Below are positions 35,230 to 47,165 of a DNA stretch of 64,000 bases, one piece after another. The stretch is from Sclerotinia nivalis (taxonomy: Eukaryota; Ascomycota; Leotiomycetes; Helotiales; Sclerotiniaceae). The DNA is taken from assembly GCA_029531795.1 (NCBI GenBank), contig JAPEIS010000004.1, forward strand, positions 2,418,001 through 2,482,000, written 5' to 3'. The stretch's first letter is position 1; every line of letters begins with the position of its first letter. The position numbers and the translations under genes were made by a program. Under the pieces are notes generated by a model that saw only the letters and a program-made list of their open reading frames with translations, was not told the origin of the DNA and made no database searches.

Positions 35230-38200
35230 ATATAATAACATCGGGGTACTTTAGAATCCAAGCTGGTGGTTTTAGCTTCTCTAAATGAAAACGATAATAT
35301 TCGATAAGAATTTTCTCGTTATTTTTTAAATCATTAACTAATTACCAAGTTGATGTGTAGTATCTCCATTTGATCAAATAATGATGGCCATTCTCATCGT
35401 GATTATCTAGAACCTCTTCAAATATCCATTTCTGAATAGGCTTATTCTTATCGTCGTTCCGCTCCAAAATTCTGTCCCGTATAATCAGGGATTTGGATTT
35501 GTTAATCGTTGTTTGAACCGGGAAGTAAGGATTAGTATAAACAGGAAGTAAAAGAGAATAATAGAAAACAAAAAAGATTTTAATATTCTCAAACAATTGA
35601 ATAAAACAAGTACGAGAATAAACTTTGATAATCTTGTAAAGGCCGATTTATTTATTATCTAGCTTTTTTGTTTTACACAAAATCTTTATATTCTTAGTAT
35701 TGACAAAGACTTTCTGACCAACCGTATAGCAAGATAAATCAAAGCAGTGGCGGTTAGCATAATCTTCATAAATGACAACTGTTTGCTATACAAAAACACG
35801 AAGTTGCTCTAAGATATATTCTATATGATCTGCAATTCTATTACCTTTAAAGAATTCCCGTTTTTGTACTAAAATCATATCCGGTGGACAAGGTTTACTA
35901 GACTCAATACCTAGGTATAGATTAAAGTTATAATTGGTAAAGAAAGGCAAACAACCAATTGTTTCAGAGATCAAATTATTGAATGCAAATTCGGTTAAGG
36001 ATAACTAATCCAATTAATTGTCTTGATGATAATTAACAAAAGTTTGTAAATACTACTCCAAAACTGAATTAATACGTTCAATCTGATCATTTGTTTGAGA
36101 ATGAAAAGTTAAAGAATATTTTAAGGTAATTCCCAATTACTCCGAGAGTTGTAACCAAAATCCTGATACGAACTACATTCCCCGATCGGAAATGATATTG
36201 TCCGGAAGTCCATGAAATGTATAGACACAGCTAATAAAAGTATCGATTAGCTTCTCTGTTGTTAACGTGTATATACCAATGAAATATCTCATTTTGGTTA
36301 ACCTACAGATTACCATTAAGATATATTTATAGATAGAATTATAATAAATACAATCCGGAAGCAATATAATATAATCGATTGAGATATCAGACCACACACG
36401 AAAAGGAACAAACAACGGTTTTAAAAATTCGGGAGACACCGATTTGGACGATTTGGTACGAGTACAAAGTTCGTAAGCCTTTATATAGGATGCGATTTTC
36501 AAATATATATTAGACTATTAATATATACGAAAGACAAGATCGATCGTTTTAATTCGATCAAGATAACCAACAGAACCAGAAGAATAAGTTCGATAGATAA
36601 TTTGGAGTTTAAATTTATCGTCTAATGGAACCCAAATCTTATCCCAGTAATAAATTCTATTATTTTGGATCGAATAATTTTGTATAACGATCCGGAGGGT
36701 TTTACAATGCTCTTTTGGCTATTTAATCACCGATGGATTGTTAAAAACAAAGATAAATTGATCTGCGATATCGGACCTAATATACACTGCATCGATTAAA
36801 GTATTAATTGATTGATCGTGAAGTAATACTATTGTTTCCATTGATACCAAATTGATATACCCAATCAAATCTTTATAAAGATCATCATCAAAACAATCCT
36901 AAAGGAGGATAACACGTTTTCGATTCTTTAGACACTCATCGTTTGAATCAGAGCGATACAACCGATCTTCGTGTTTTCTACTTAATACATCTAATCGAAT
37001 AACTTTGTTTCCTGATCGATAGATTATACAGAAATTATATTGAGACAGAAATTCAAACCATCACACTTGCCATTAATTGAGAGCTTTTGTAGTCATAAAA
37101 TATTCGAGGTTCTTATAATCAATAAGAATCTCGAACTCCTCTTATAAACCTTGAAGCTCTGGACGTTATTCTTCTATTGTCTTGATAATAGCAAGTAATT
37201 CTTTATCGTAGATCTTATAATTGCATTCTACTACTATATGCTTAGATGAAAAGTAAGCGATTGGATACAAAACATTATTATCATTATATTATGAGAGAAC
37301 TCCTTTTGAAGCTTAATCGGAAGCGTTGATTTCCAAAACAGTTTTCTGTCTGTAATCAAAGTATACCAAAACCGGCGCCATTGTGAAAGTTCTTTTTAAA
37401 GTGTCAAAAGCCTTTGTATAATCTGTAATCCAATCCCATATAATATTCTTCCGCAAGAAATCGTTGAGAGAGCGACAAATCTTTGAAAAATCTTTTATAA
37501 AACATCGATAGAAATTGGCGAAACCGAGAAATCGTTGTAAATCTTTTACACATAAAGGCAATTCCCAAGATATAATAACCGTAACCTTTTCTTGATCTAT
37601 TTCGATACCTTCGATTGTAATAATAAAACCCAAATACTTTGTCTTCATAATTTCGAACTCGTATTTGTTAATATCAATCTGTAATCCAGTATCTATTAAC
37701 TTTTGAATTACTTGACGAACATACTCTTTATACTCTACAGGATTATCAAAGTAGATTAGAACGTCATCGAGATATACAATACAATACTTGTCCAACTCGT
37801 CGAAAAGCGTATGATTGATATAATATTGGAACGATGCAGGTACATTACAAAGATCGAAAGGTATAATCAAAGATTCAAAAAAACCAAAACAAATAATGAA
37901 TACAGTTTTTTATTCATTTTCTTCAGCGATTCGCAATTTGTTAAACACTGTAATGATATCAAACTTGGTATAAATTTTTGCATTACAAAGAACATCCAGT
38001 GTTTCGCGAATGATAAATAATAGATAACGATTCTTTATAATAACGTTATTTAATCCTCGATAATTTTGACAAATACGAACCCCCCCTCCCGGCTTGGCAG
38101 CCAATAGCAAAGGAAAGGCACATCGCAATCTCGATTCCCGAATAAATCCCTTGGAAAGATTATCATTAAGCCATTTGTATATTACTACCAACTTTATTAG

Positions 38201-39620
38201 CGATAAAGGGCGGTTTTTGAAATAAAATAGCTCTTTATCAAACATCAACTCAATTTTGTGATTCCAGATTCGATGAGGTGGTAATTTATCTATATAATGT
38301 GGGAGGAAGGCAAAAAGTTTGTCTTGTAACTATATAGGAAGCCTTTGTCGTATTTGATCGTTATTAAGGGGAGGTTTGTCGGTTAAAAATTTATCGATAT
38401 TAGCTTTAGAGATTTTTCGCAAATGAAGCGGTTTGTAACAATCATATATAAAATCATAAAGTTGCGGTGGGATTCTAGAGAATATCTCTATTATATTGTT
38501 TTGCCCTTATAAAATCGATCGAAAATCCCTTTCTGTGAGTGTCGAAGATAATATAGTTTGTTGTAGATGATTTTGTTCAATAGTTTTTTGTACAGCATTC
38601 AATTCATTCTATATCAATCGGATAGCCCGAATATTATCTTGTTGACAAAACGAAACAAAGCTAAAAACTTGCAATCAATGAATATCATCTATATTTGGAT
38701 TTGTATCTTTGTAAATAGGTATAGAGAGTTCTTCAATAAAAAGCAGGGGCAAATGGTTTTTTGGATTGTGAATAGGTCGATGCCGATCTGCAATCTTTAA
38801 GATCGATTTTGGATGCGGACAATTGGGAATCATCTGTACTTGATTATTTGGTTCTCTGCAGTGCTTTGTTCGATAATGATTTATATTAGGTATTAGACCC
38901 TATTGAAATTCGAGATCAATAAAAGAATCGTCAGATTATGATATATAACTTTTATTTGGTATCTTTTCAATAGAAGGTTTTTTATAAGAAGTTCTTTTAA
39001 AAGTAGAAAGTGTTTGAATAGGTGAACAATCGATATCGTCCTTTGGACAATCCTCGATATATGGAGAGTGGTATTTATAAATTGTATATTTAGTTTTTAT
39101 ATCAGGATCGGTAAGGAATTTATTTAAAGGTTCAATAGTATCAGTGATTTATTGTAGAGTAACTTTTGCTAAATCCTTTTGTTCTTTAATTAGAGATGAG
39201 ATCGTTAGTACAATAACTAACTTTGAATTATAACGCATCAAATAATTGGAAGTGTAATAGTTTGAAAAAAATATTAAATTTATCTCTGTTCAATTGATAG
39301 TAGAATTGTAGCGCTGTAATTATAATAAACCAAAGATTAACGATATCTCTGATGAAAGTTGGGTAATGTAAAAAGACTAATATTCATGGTGATCCCTTAT
39401 AGCGATTTCTATCACAAAATATTCTGTAATTCTATCGGCGACCTTTCCATTGGCAAGTCGGAGTTCGCAAGAATAAGATAAGAATTGTATTTCGATATTG
39501 TATTTGAAAGCAAAAGAACAATCAGCAAAGGTTTCTCCAAAGCATCCACTATCAATAAGACTTGTAATAATAAAGGGATTTTCATACGCAGGGAATATAA
39601 TGGTTTTAATGAGTAAAGAT
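35230..39620 (-). pseudogene. Gypsy B pol: protease to chromodomain
   Basis: Minus strand, in order: protease with LIDSGCFGETFAD (about 39530-39600, DSG intact); RT with RVCQNYRGLNN-like and PFDLCNVPASFQYYINHT segments and an intact YLDDVLIYFDN (37313-38248); RNase H with FDYRQKTVLEINASD; integrase with DIIISDRG (about 36175) and the DYIILLPDC segment; and a chromodomain (about 35250-35450) with FEEVLDNHDENGHHYLIKWRYY. Breaks between open blocks are single stop changes. The domain order is Ty3/Gypsy. Confidence 0.9.
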
Positions 39621-39799
39621 TTGTTATTTATAAAATTGAGCTATAATAGCTTATCTCTATCCATTCCTTGATTTACCTTTTTGCCCTTAGTATTCCTCTA
39701 CGAGCGATTTTTTGTAAAGATTAATCTTTTCCCTATTCGGGACTTTCCTTAACTGAACTGAATATAGAGACAATCTTTTCTGGTTCGATATAGCCTTAC

Positions 39800-40989
39800 C
39801 ATTGTACCTGATTTAGATACTGTTGGCTTTGTACCCAATTACTAGTATATCCTTTTCGAAATCCATTACGATTATTATTAAACCTATTAGCGTTTCGAAA
39901 AGTCGGAACGGTAGTATATTGATCGGGGGCTGGATTAGTTGAGGTAGTAGTATTGCGATTGGAAAAAGTATTAACAGAAGCTTATTTGCTAAAAAGAAGA
40001 TTATTATTGATATTATAAATAGTATAACAATCAATCTGAAGATGGTCGATCCTATCATAATAATTGTAAGAAACTGTAGGATTAAATTTCTTTTTCTTAT
40101 TTTGCAGATTCTTTTTCTATTATTCTTTTTGTTTTATTGTATCGAGGTCTATAAGGTCATCGTTAGCAATAAATACTTTATCAGAATTTTTGTTATAATA
40201 CTTAGCGTCATGAAGATTCTGATTCCAAATAGAGAATTTCTTTTGCTAACTATCAACATCGTTGGCTGTGCAGGGGTTCGAATCATCAATGATCAAAGTT
40301 CGAAAGGGGGCTGTAACCTTTTGTTTCATTGTATTAACAATCTCGCGATCAGACTTGTGGCAAAAATTAGCAAGATGAGATAACGTAAAGAAGAAAACCG
40401 AAAAGGATTCCTTTGGATTTATAAAAAGCTTATCGAATTTGAACGAGACTTCCCTTTCGATATCCACAGAGATATATAATTTGTTCAATTTGGCCAAAAA
40501 CGAAATAGCAGAATCGAAGCAAGTGGGATCGTTAACGAATCTAGTAATATCCGTAATATGTTTTTGTTGTGCTTGATTATCGAGAAGACTAATAGTATGG
40601 CTAATCTTCTTTTGTTCGGAGGCAAAAAGTTGTAAGTCGATCATTCAATAGAATTGCAAACTCAATTTTTAGGATTGATAATCCTTTTGTCGAACGAGAA
40701 TATTAGATCTTTCGTTTTTAAAAACGAACGGGTTCTTTTGAGTTTAGCAGGGAATAATCGATTTCTAATTAGTGACAGTATCATCGGCGTCCAGTTGAAC
40801 TTGTTTACCGGCTAGAATGCAAAGAAACTCGACGTTTTCCGTTTTAAATTCTTCGATCTTATTTGTTTGAGTAGTAATATAAATAGCTTGAATAGTAAAG
40901 CGATCTTCAATGATAAAGAAAATATAATTCAGATAAATAGTTTGTTCGTTAGGACCAATAGTGAGGTTTGATGTTATTGGAGTATCCAA
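39800..40989 (-). pseudogene. Gypsy B gag
   Basis: Two open stretches (40765-40989 and 40246-40644) give capsid-like sequence, including FLAKLNKLYISVDIEREVSFKFDKLF. A zinc-knuckle remnant near 40030 reads YYYDRIDHLQIDC, with Cys to Tyr changes typical of RIP. An Asn/Arg-rich tail leads to protease. Gag forms the retroelement particle. Confidence 0.8.
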
Positions 40990-41154
40990 TTCTGCTAGGA
41001 TTTGTATAATAGTAGATCATTAGCCGAAGATTTGTTGGATTTCGATACGAATTCCTTCGATAGAAGTAGGAATCGCATTACCAATAAATATAGAACCGGA
41101 AGCTATTATAAAAAGAATTACAATTGTATAAAATAATCGATAAGGAATTTGTAA

Positions 41155-41330
41155 TTGCACAAAAGCAATCAAAAACAGATACAGAAGTCTACAAATAAAT
41201 ACAATCGCACAAAAGCAATCAGGGATCAAAAGCTACACAAAAGCAGATAAGAAATACGATCGTACAAAAACAGGCAAATTACGATAGCACGAAAGCAATC
41301 GAAAACAGATACAGAAGCCTGTAGATGATT
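41155..41330 (-). repeat. Degenerate repeats in Gypsy B leader
   Basis: The phrases CACAAAAGCAATCA and AAACAGATACAGAAG recur several times (for example near 41157, 41208 and 41290). They lie between the 5' LTR and gag. Unit length is irregular, about 30-65 bp. Confidence 0.6.
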
Positions 41331-41386
41331 TGGCAAGGCCAGATCACTTCGTAAAATGACGGAGCCTTTGAAAGGGTAGTACAAAC

Positions 41387-41549
41387 TATCACGGTGAGGG
41401 AAAAGGTATGTGTAAATTTGATCTATTGTTGTACTACGAGGAGGAGAAGAAGGTCAAGGAGATGACCTGACTATATAGAAGTGAGTGTATGCATGTGTGC
41501 CTAAGGCACACATGATCACGTGCAGATGAAGGGAGATGAACCCGTAACA
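41387..41549 (-). repeat. Gypsy B 5' LTR
   Basis: 163 bp, plus-strand reading TATCACGGTGAGGG to ACCCGTAACA. It contains a perfect hairpin CATGTGTGCC-TAA-GGCACACATG (about 41492-41514). Confidence 0.95.
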
Positions 41550-41554
41550 GTTTG

Positions 41555-43035
41555 GAAGGATAACTCGAAGCATCCCATCAATTTTGCTTCAAAAAGCAAT
41601 TACAACCTGTATCCTGAAGAAATATTACTTTGCAACCGAAACTTGATGGCCTGGCCGAATTAGAAAACGAGGTTTAAACTTCACAATCTCGAATCAAGTA
41701 AATAGACATTTGAAGCTTTTGAATAAAATTGTACTAACTAGCGCTCGAGCAATCCTTTCTGTATTCTGTACAATTAATACTGCTGCTCTATACAAGGAAT
41801 CAAATCTAATACCTCCTGAGATTGAGCTAAATTTGATATTTTAGAGCTTCGCTGCCCGAACGGCTCGGCTAGATCCTAAACATCCCCTTCGAATTCGAAC
41901 CAAAAATATCCTAGCTAAAGTTGGGGCTAGAATTGCTGAATCAAGGTTTTCAAGAATTATCCTAGCTCTTCCAAAAGTTGAATATATCAATCCAATTGTT
42001 TTTCCTTCTTAAAGAAACAAAGAATCGTATATTATTATAGAAATCCGGATCGGTGGTTTTTTCGATCATTCAAAAAAATGAATAGTTAAAGATTTCGAAA
42101 GGTTTATATCTACAATTCCAAAAAGTGATTTGCAAGTTTTCTCCGATAATTCGAAAAGCGAAGCTTTGGATGGTACTATAGGAGGTGGATTAATGATTTA
42201 TCAATATAATCTACAAATGGATTGATAGGCTTTTTCACTAAACTGTAATACTGAAATCTTCAATACCAAAGCAACTACAGTTTTGAAAGGTGCTTAAGTA
42301 ACAATACAACTACCCTCAACTAGGTTCGCTACAGATTTTTGGGTTTTCTTAGATAACCTAGAAATTGCTATACAATTAGGCTCTCATTCCACTAAATCCT
42401 CTCAATCTGTATTTGAAGAATTCTGCGAACTAGTTACAGCTTGACTTTTCAAACCCCACTTACCATATACTCGCCCTAGCTCAATTCGAATTCGATGGAT
42501 TCCTGAACATCTAGATATCTTTGGAAACGAAACAGTGGATAAAGCAACTAAAAAGGGAACAACACTTTTATCCCCATTTGATCCTATCTGCACTCTCACC
42601 TCCTTGAAAAGAATCGCTAAAACAAATGCCAAATTAGCAAAAGCTAAACTATAAACAACTACAACACCACAAAACTATAATGATCTTTTTATAACTTATA
42701 ATAACAAATCGATTATACTTTCTTTTGATCGAACGATACTAGAATATATCCTAGCAATCAGATCTCAACATGGCGATTTTGCAGCATATCACGATCGCTT
42801 CAATTACGAAGATACTTATATACTATACTCATATAAGAAAAGAAAATCCCCTCTTTATTTTTACTTTTGTAAAATTGGAAATACTCAAAAAATCCTTTCA
42901 AAGTTACCACCATCTGAAACCATCCCCTATCTTTTGAGAAGTATAGAAGAAGCAACGAAACTAACAGTTTGACTCAAATCTACAAAATTCTATCAGAATA
43001 TATATCCTCGATTCCCTATACAATTTATTGATTGA
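41555..43035 (+). pseudogene. LINE ORF2 C-terminal part with RNase H
   Basis: It continues ORF2 after Gypsy B. It includes the RNase H tail IRIRWIPEHLDIFGNETVD (about 42485-42545) and a conserved C-terminal block ending FIDstop at 43033-43035. The same TGA is present in LINE copies a and b, so it is probably the natural end. Many RIP stops lie in between. Confidence 0.85.
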
Positions 43036-43048
43036 AGAATTGCTTTGA

Positions 43049-43079
<31 letters not shown>

Positions 43080-43490
43080 TTTATTTTATATTATTTTTGG
43101 ATTTTCTTTGTATAAGGCGTTGGGTTTTGATTCGGAAAGATTGAATTTGTATAAACTTTAAAAAAAAAAAAAAAAAAAAAAATCTTTATATTAACAAAAT
43201 CATATTAAAAAGCTCGATTGCGATAATGAAAGAAAGGAGATTAGGAATCGAGGGATCTAACTGTATTATGAAGGATAGCTGAAATATCTACCCAAAGGAT
43301 TAACTCAATACACAACAACAATCATATAAACCCTGCTGAAGCATTTAACATATATAATACTAATAAATTTAGATTAGCTAGTTAAAAACCCAAGGGCCTT
43401 CCTCCCCTGACGTCCTTTGTCCCAATTGGGAATTTGAGGCCTGTACTTCGCACAAAGCCTCGGACGAAAAATATCACTCACACACACACA
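43036..43490 (+). other. LINE 3' UTR with internal A-tract and CA-repeat terminus
   Basis: It contains ATTTT units (43050-43095), an A24-type tract (about 43159-43182), about 290 bp of unique sequence shared with copy b (17448-17756) and copy a (59629-59758), and a terminal CACACACACA. The copy ends at the TSD, so the 3' end is not the poly(A). Confidence 0.8.
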
Positions 43491-43577
43491 CTACGACCAT
43501 CTTAATCTCATACTAATTCGATCAAATCATAACGTGTATTCACACGATCGGTTACTGTAAGATCCGTGATCGTAACA
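43491..43577 (-). repeat. Gypsy D family LTR in minus orientation, 5' part
   Basis: The reverse complement begins TGTTACGATCACGG and matches 17361-17447 with few differences. It completes the LTR begun at 30542. Its outer end abuts Gypsy D pol directly. Confidence 0.88.
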
Positions 43578-46503
43578 TGTAGGATACCAAGTTTAGGATC
43601 CTTTATTAATAGATATACCAGTGGAATATAGGAAATATACAAAACTTTTCGAGGAAAGAAAAGGTTATAAGGCTTTATCAGAATATAAGCTGTAGAATCA
43701 TAAAATAGTATTAACGAAAGAAAAGATACCTCCATTTGGGCTTATTTATCAAATATCGAAAAGAGATTTGAGGATGTTCAAGGAATATATTGATGATAGT
43801 TTAAAGAAAGGATAGATCAGAGAATCCACTTTATAGACAGCTAGCCTTGTATTATATATATCTAAAAAGGATGGAACCAAGAGACTATATATAGATTACT
43901 GCAAGCTCAATGATATGATAATCAAGAATCGATATCTATTTCCATTAGTTACGGAATTGAGAGATCGATTGGGGAAAGTTAAGATCTTCTTTAAGTTTGA
44001 TTTACAAAACGGTTTTTATCTAATCAGAATGAAGAAAGGTGAAGAATGGAAAACAGTATTCAGAACTCGATACGGATTATACGAGTATCAGGTTATGTTA
44101 TTTGGACTAACCAATGTATCAGCAACATGTATACGTTTGGTAAATAATGTATTAAGAAAGTACTTCGATATTTGTTGTATTTGTTATTTGAACGATATAT
44201 TAGTTTATTCGGAGATTCTGGAACAATATATTTAAGATGTCAGCAATATTTTAGTATACTTGGAAGAAGCAGATCTTCAATACAAACCCAGCAAATATGT
44301 ATTCTATGTTACGGAAACGGAGTTTTTAGGCTATACAATCTTTCCAGGAGGATTCAAGATGAATTCAGACAAATTACAGGCTATTCAAGAATGAAGTCAG
44401 TCTACAAGTGTTAAAGAAGTACAATCCTTTCTAGGATTTGCTAATTTCTATTGCAGGTTCATTAAAGATTATTCGAAAATAGCAACTCCGATATCCGAAA
44501 TAACCAAGAAGAATCAGGGAAAGTTTTAATGGATGGAAAAGGCATAGGAAGTTTTCGAACTATTCAAACAAGCCTTTATGAAAGAATTAATACTTTTATT
44601 ATTTGACCCTGAATTACCAATTGAGATCGAAACCGATTTTTCGGATTATACTTTGGGGGTAGTATTAAGCTAACCAGGAGCGAATAAGAAATAACAATCA
44701 ATAGCTTATTATTCCTATAAGCTATTGCCAGTAGAATTGAATTATGAGATTTACGATAAAGAGTTGCTAGCTATAATTGAAGTATTTAGGGAATGGAGAG
44801 TCTATTTGGAAGAATCGAAATATACAGTGTAAATATATATCGATTATAAGAATTTAGTTTACTTCATTACAATGAAGGAATTAAACAAATAGCAGATCAA
44901 ATAGTTCGAAATTATGGTTGTCTACAATTTTTGCATTTCATATATCAAAGGAACAGAAAACGTTAGAATCGATATTCTCAGCAGAAAACCGGAATATTTA
45001 CAAAATAAAGTATACGAAATATATACAATCTTAAAGGAAGAAGATAATGTATTAGTATACAATAAACCACAATTCACTGCTTCCTTTAGAATTGATTACA
45101 GTACAATCAAGGAGCAATTGAAAGCAGAATATGAATAAAATGCTATTGCGAAATGAATCCTTAAGAATACAGACAACTTAGAAAAGGGATTCAACATCAA
45201 CGAAAAGTCCATATACTTTTATAATAAATTATATATATTTTCTAGATTAACTGAAGGATATATTCGAGAACAATACAAGCTTTCAGTTTATAAACATCAA
45301 GGAATAATTAGAACCTTTACCAAAATCAGGAAAAAAGTTTACTTTCCAAAAATGAGGACTACAATTGAGAAAGTAATTAGGAATTGCGATATCTGCATAC
45401 AGAACAAAACTGTTAGGTATACTCCATATAGTCAGTTTAAGATCTTTGAATTATTTATTCAACTATGGAAGTCCATTGTATAGGATTTTGTAGTGAAACT
45501 ATCTATATCCAAAGAATCAATCACACTAAAGGAATACAATTCCATTCTAATAGTAATAGATAGATTAACGAAATTCGTTTATATGATATCATTCTATAAG
45601 AAATAGATAGCAGATAATCTGGTTTATATATTCCTACGAAATATAATTAGTATTTATAATATATTAGAAGAAATAATTTCAGATAGGGATAAACTTTTTA
45701 TATCAAAATTCTGGACCACTTTTATAATATTGCTTGGAATCAAATACAAATTATCTATTGTATTTTATTCTCAAATAGATAACCAAACAGAATATCTAAA
45801 TTAGACAATGGAAATTTATTTATATTATTATATCAATTATAAACAAGACGATTGGGTTGAATTACTACCCTTAGTTCAATTTGTATATAATACATCGAAG
45901 ATAGAAACAATAAAGGTAATGTTAGTATATGCTAATTATGGATATATTCTATTAGCCTACTGTTTATCATTTCTATAAATAGCGAATGCCGACGAAGCTA
46001 TAAAAGATATATCGGAAATCAAGGAACTATACGAACAGCTTTTATTGGATCTACAGTTCATAATCTTGAAAACAATTGTATATTATAACAAATCATGGAG
46101 TATAAAACCTATTTTTAAAAAGAGGGATAAAATTTATTTGATTCGAAGAAATATTCAAATGCAATGATTAAGCGATAAACTAGATTACAAAAAACTAGGA
46201 CTATTCGAAATCAAAGAAATGGTAGGACCTGTCAATTTCAGATTAAAACTACCAAATATTATGAATATCTATTTAGTATTCTATATATCCTTACTCGAAT
46301 TAGCGTTATTAGGAGTGCTGAATATATCAGAGACTATAATCGAATCTATCAATCCGAATGCCAAATATAATGTTGAAATGATACTAGATTGCAAGTATAT
46401 CAGAAACATAATAAAGTATTTAATCAAATAGTTCGATTATCTATATTCAGAAAACACTTGGGAACTCAGAAAGAATCTTAATTGTTTTGAAAAGCTACAG
46501 GTG
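43578..46503 (+). pseudogene. Gypsy D pol, 5'-truncated: RT, RNase H, integrase, chromodomain
   Basis: It starts in the pre-RT linker (IPVEYREYTKLFEERKGY, about 43610). RT has FFKFDLQNGFYLIRMKKGEEW and YLNDILVYSE (YLDD to YLND). RNase H has ETDFSDYTLGVVLS. Integrase has CDICIQNK and VIDRLTKFVY. The chromodomain (about 46370-46480) has YNVEMILDCKYIRN and SENTWELRKNL. Stops are TAG/TAA at Gln sites and TGA at Trp sites. Gag and protease are absent: the segment to its left is an unrelated D LTR/LINE block, so this end was lost in rearrangement. Confidence 0.88.
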
Positions 46504-47101
46504 TTCTATTAATGATATCCGGATCTATCCAGAAAGGATTAAGGGGATTCGAGAAAGACAAAAGGTCGAAATCCTTTAAAAGATCAAACGGAGCATTGTT
46601 AGGATCGGGAGCATTTCCGTTTGCTTTTTTCTTTTTTGTTTGTTCTTTTGTTAATCGTTTTTTTTCTTCTAAAATATTTAATTTATTCAAATATTTAAGG
46701 TTATGATCGGTTATTCGTTTTCTACGATTGTATAGGAATTTCTTTTGTTTATGCAAGCATAAAATTTTAGTAAGTGCTTTTTCCTTTTTACAATCTAATT
46801 TCTCTTTTTATTTATTTAGAGAAACCCAATCCGAAATACAAAGCATTTCCCGATCCCAATCTTCTTCTAAAGGAAATTCGGCATCATAGGGAATTCTAGC
46901 CAAAACATATTCGGAATAATGAAAACGTTGAGGATTATTAATGTCTTTCATACAGCGAAGTTTTTTATTGCGATAATGAGAACAGGGAGACATTTCAATT
47001 TCACAATTATTGATAGATTGAATCAGAAGAATTTATTTAGAACGTTTTCGAACGGAAAATGGGGATTTCTTAATTTTGGAGGAGAAAAGAGAGTTTTGCA
47101 T
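46478..47101 (-). pseudogene. Antisense accessory ORF of Gypsy D with Zn2Cys6-like start
   Basis: Read opposite to the element, from an ATG at 47101 only 64 bp from the 3' LTR to a stop at 46478: 207 codons, with two internal TAA codons that fit Gln changed by RIP. Near codon 37 lies SPCSHYRNKKLRCMKD, where Tyr stands in the second Cys position of CX2CX6C; RFHYSEYV downstream fits a second pair with Cys to Tyr changes. The middle is acidic (FPLEEDWDREM), followed by a Lys-rich helix (LEEKKRLTKEQTKKKK) and an Asp/Pro-rich C-terminus. It occupies the same slot and orientation as the Gypsy A accessory gene but has no obvious sequence match beyond the Cys/basic motif. Function unknown. Confidence 0.65.
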
Positions 47102-47165
47102 TTTTTTTTAGAATATAGCCCTGCTTTATAAACTTAAAACAAGTTTTAGTTTAAATAAAGGATAA

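Larger units (their letters stand above)
34796..41549 (-). mobile_element. Gypsy B, chromodomain (Ty3/Gypsy) retrotransposon
   Basis: 6754 bp with 163-bp LTRs (34796-34958 and 41387-41549) and TSD GTTTG (34791-34795 and 41550-41554). LINE ORF2 is continuous across it. On the minus strand: leader with degenerate repeats, gag, protease, RT, RNase H, integrase, chromodomain. The purine tract AAGGGGGTAC abuts the 3' LTR. Catalytic motifs are better kept than in Gypsy A, C or D, suggesting a younger insertion. Confidence 0.95.
30844..43490 (+). mobile_element. LINE copy c, full-length, interrupted by Gypsy B
   Basis: Flanked by CTACGACC at 30836-30843 and 43491-43498, an 8-bp TSD within a D LTR. 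Without Gypsy B it is about 5.9 kb: a 161-bp leader, ORF1, ORF2 (endonuclease, RT, RNase H) and a 3' UTR with an ATTTT tract, an internal poly(A) and a terminal CA repeat. An APE-type endonuclease plus RNase H with zinc-knuckle ORF1 fits the Tad1-like fungal LINE clade. It is the best preserved of the three copies. Confidence 0.93.

Noticed and set aside
43127..43577. A 450-bp LTR running TGTTGGG-like to GTAACA at the right ends of LINE copies
   Set aside because: The 8-bp TSD CTACGACC and the split D LTR show that 43127-43490 is the LINE 3' UTR and 43491-43577 is part of a D LTR.
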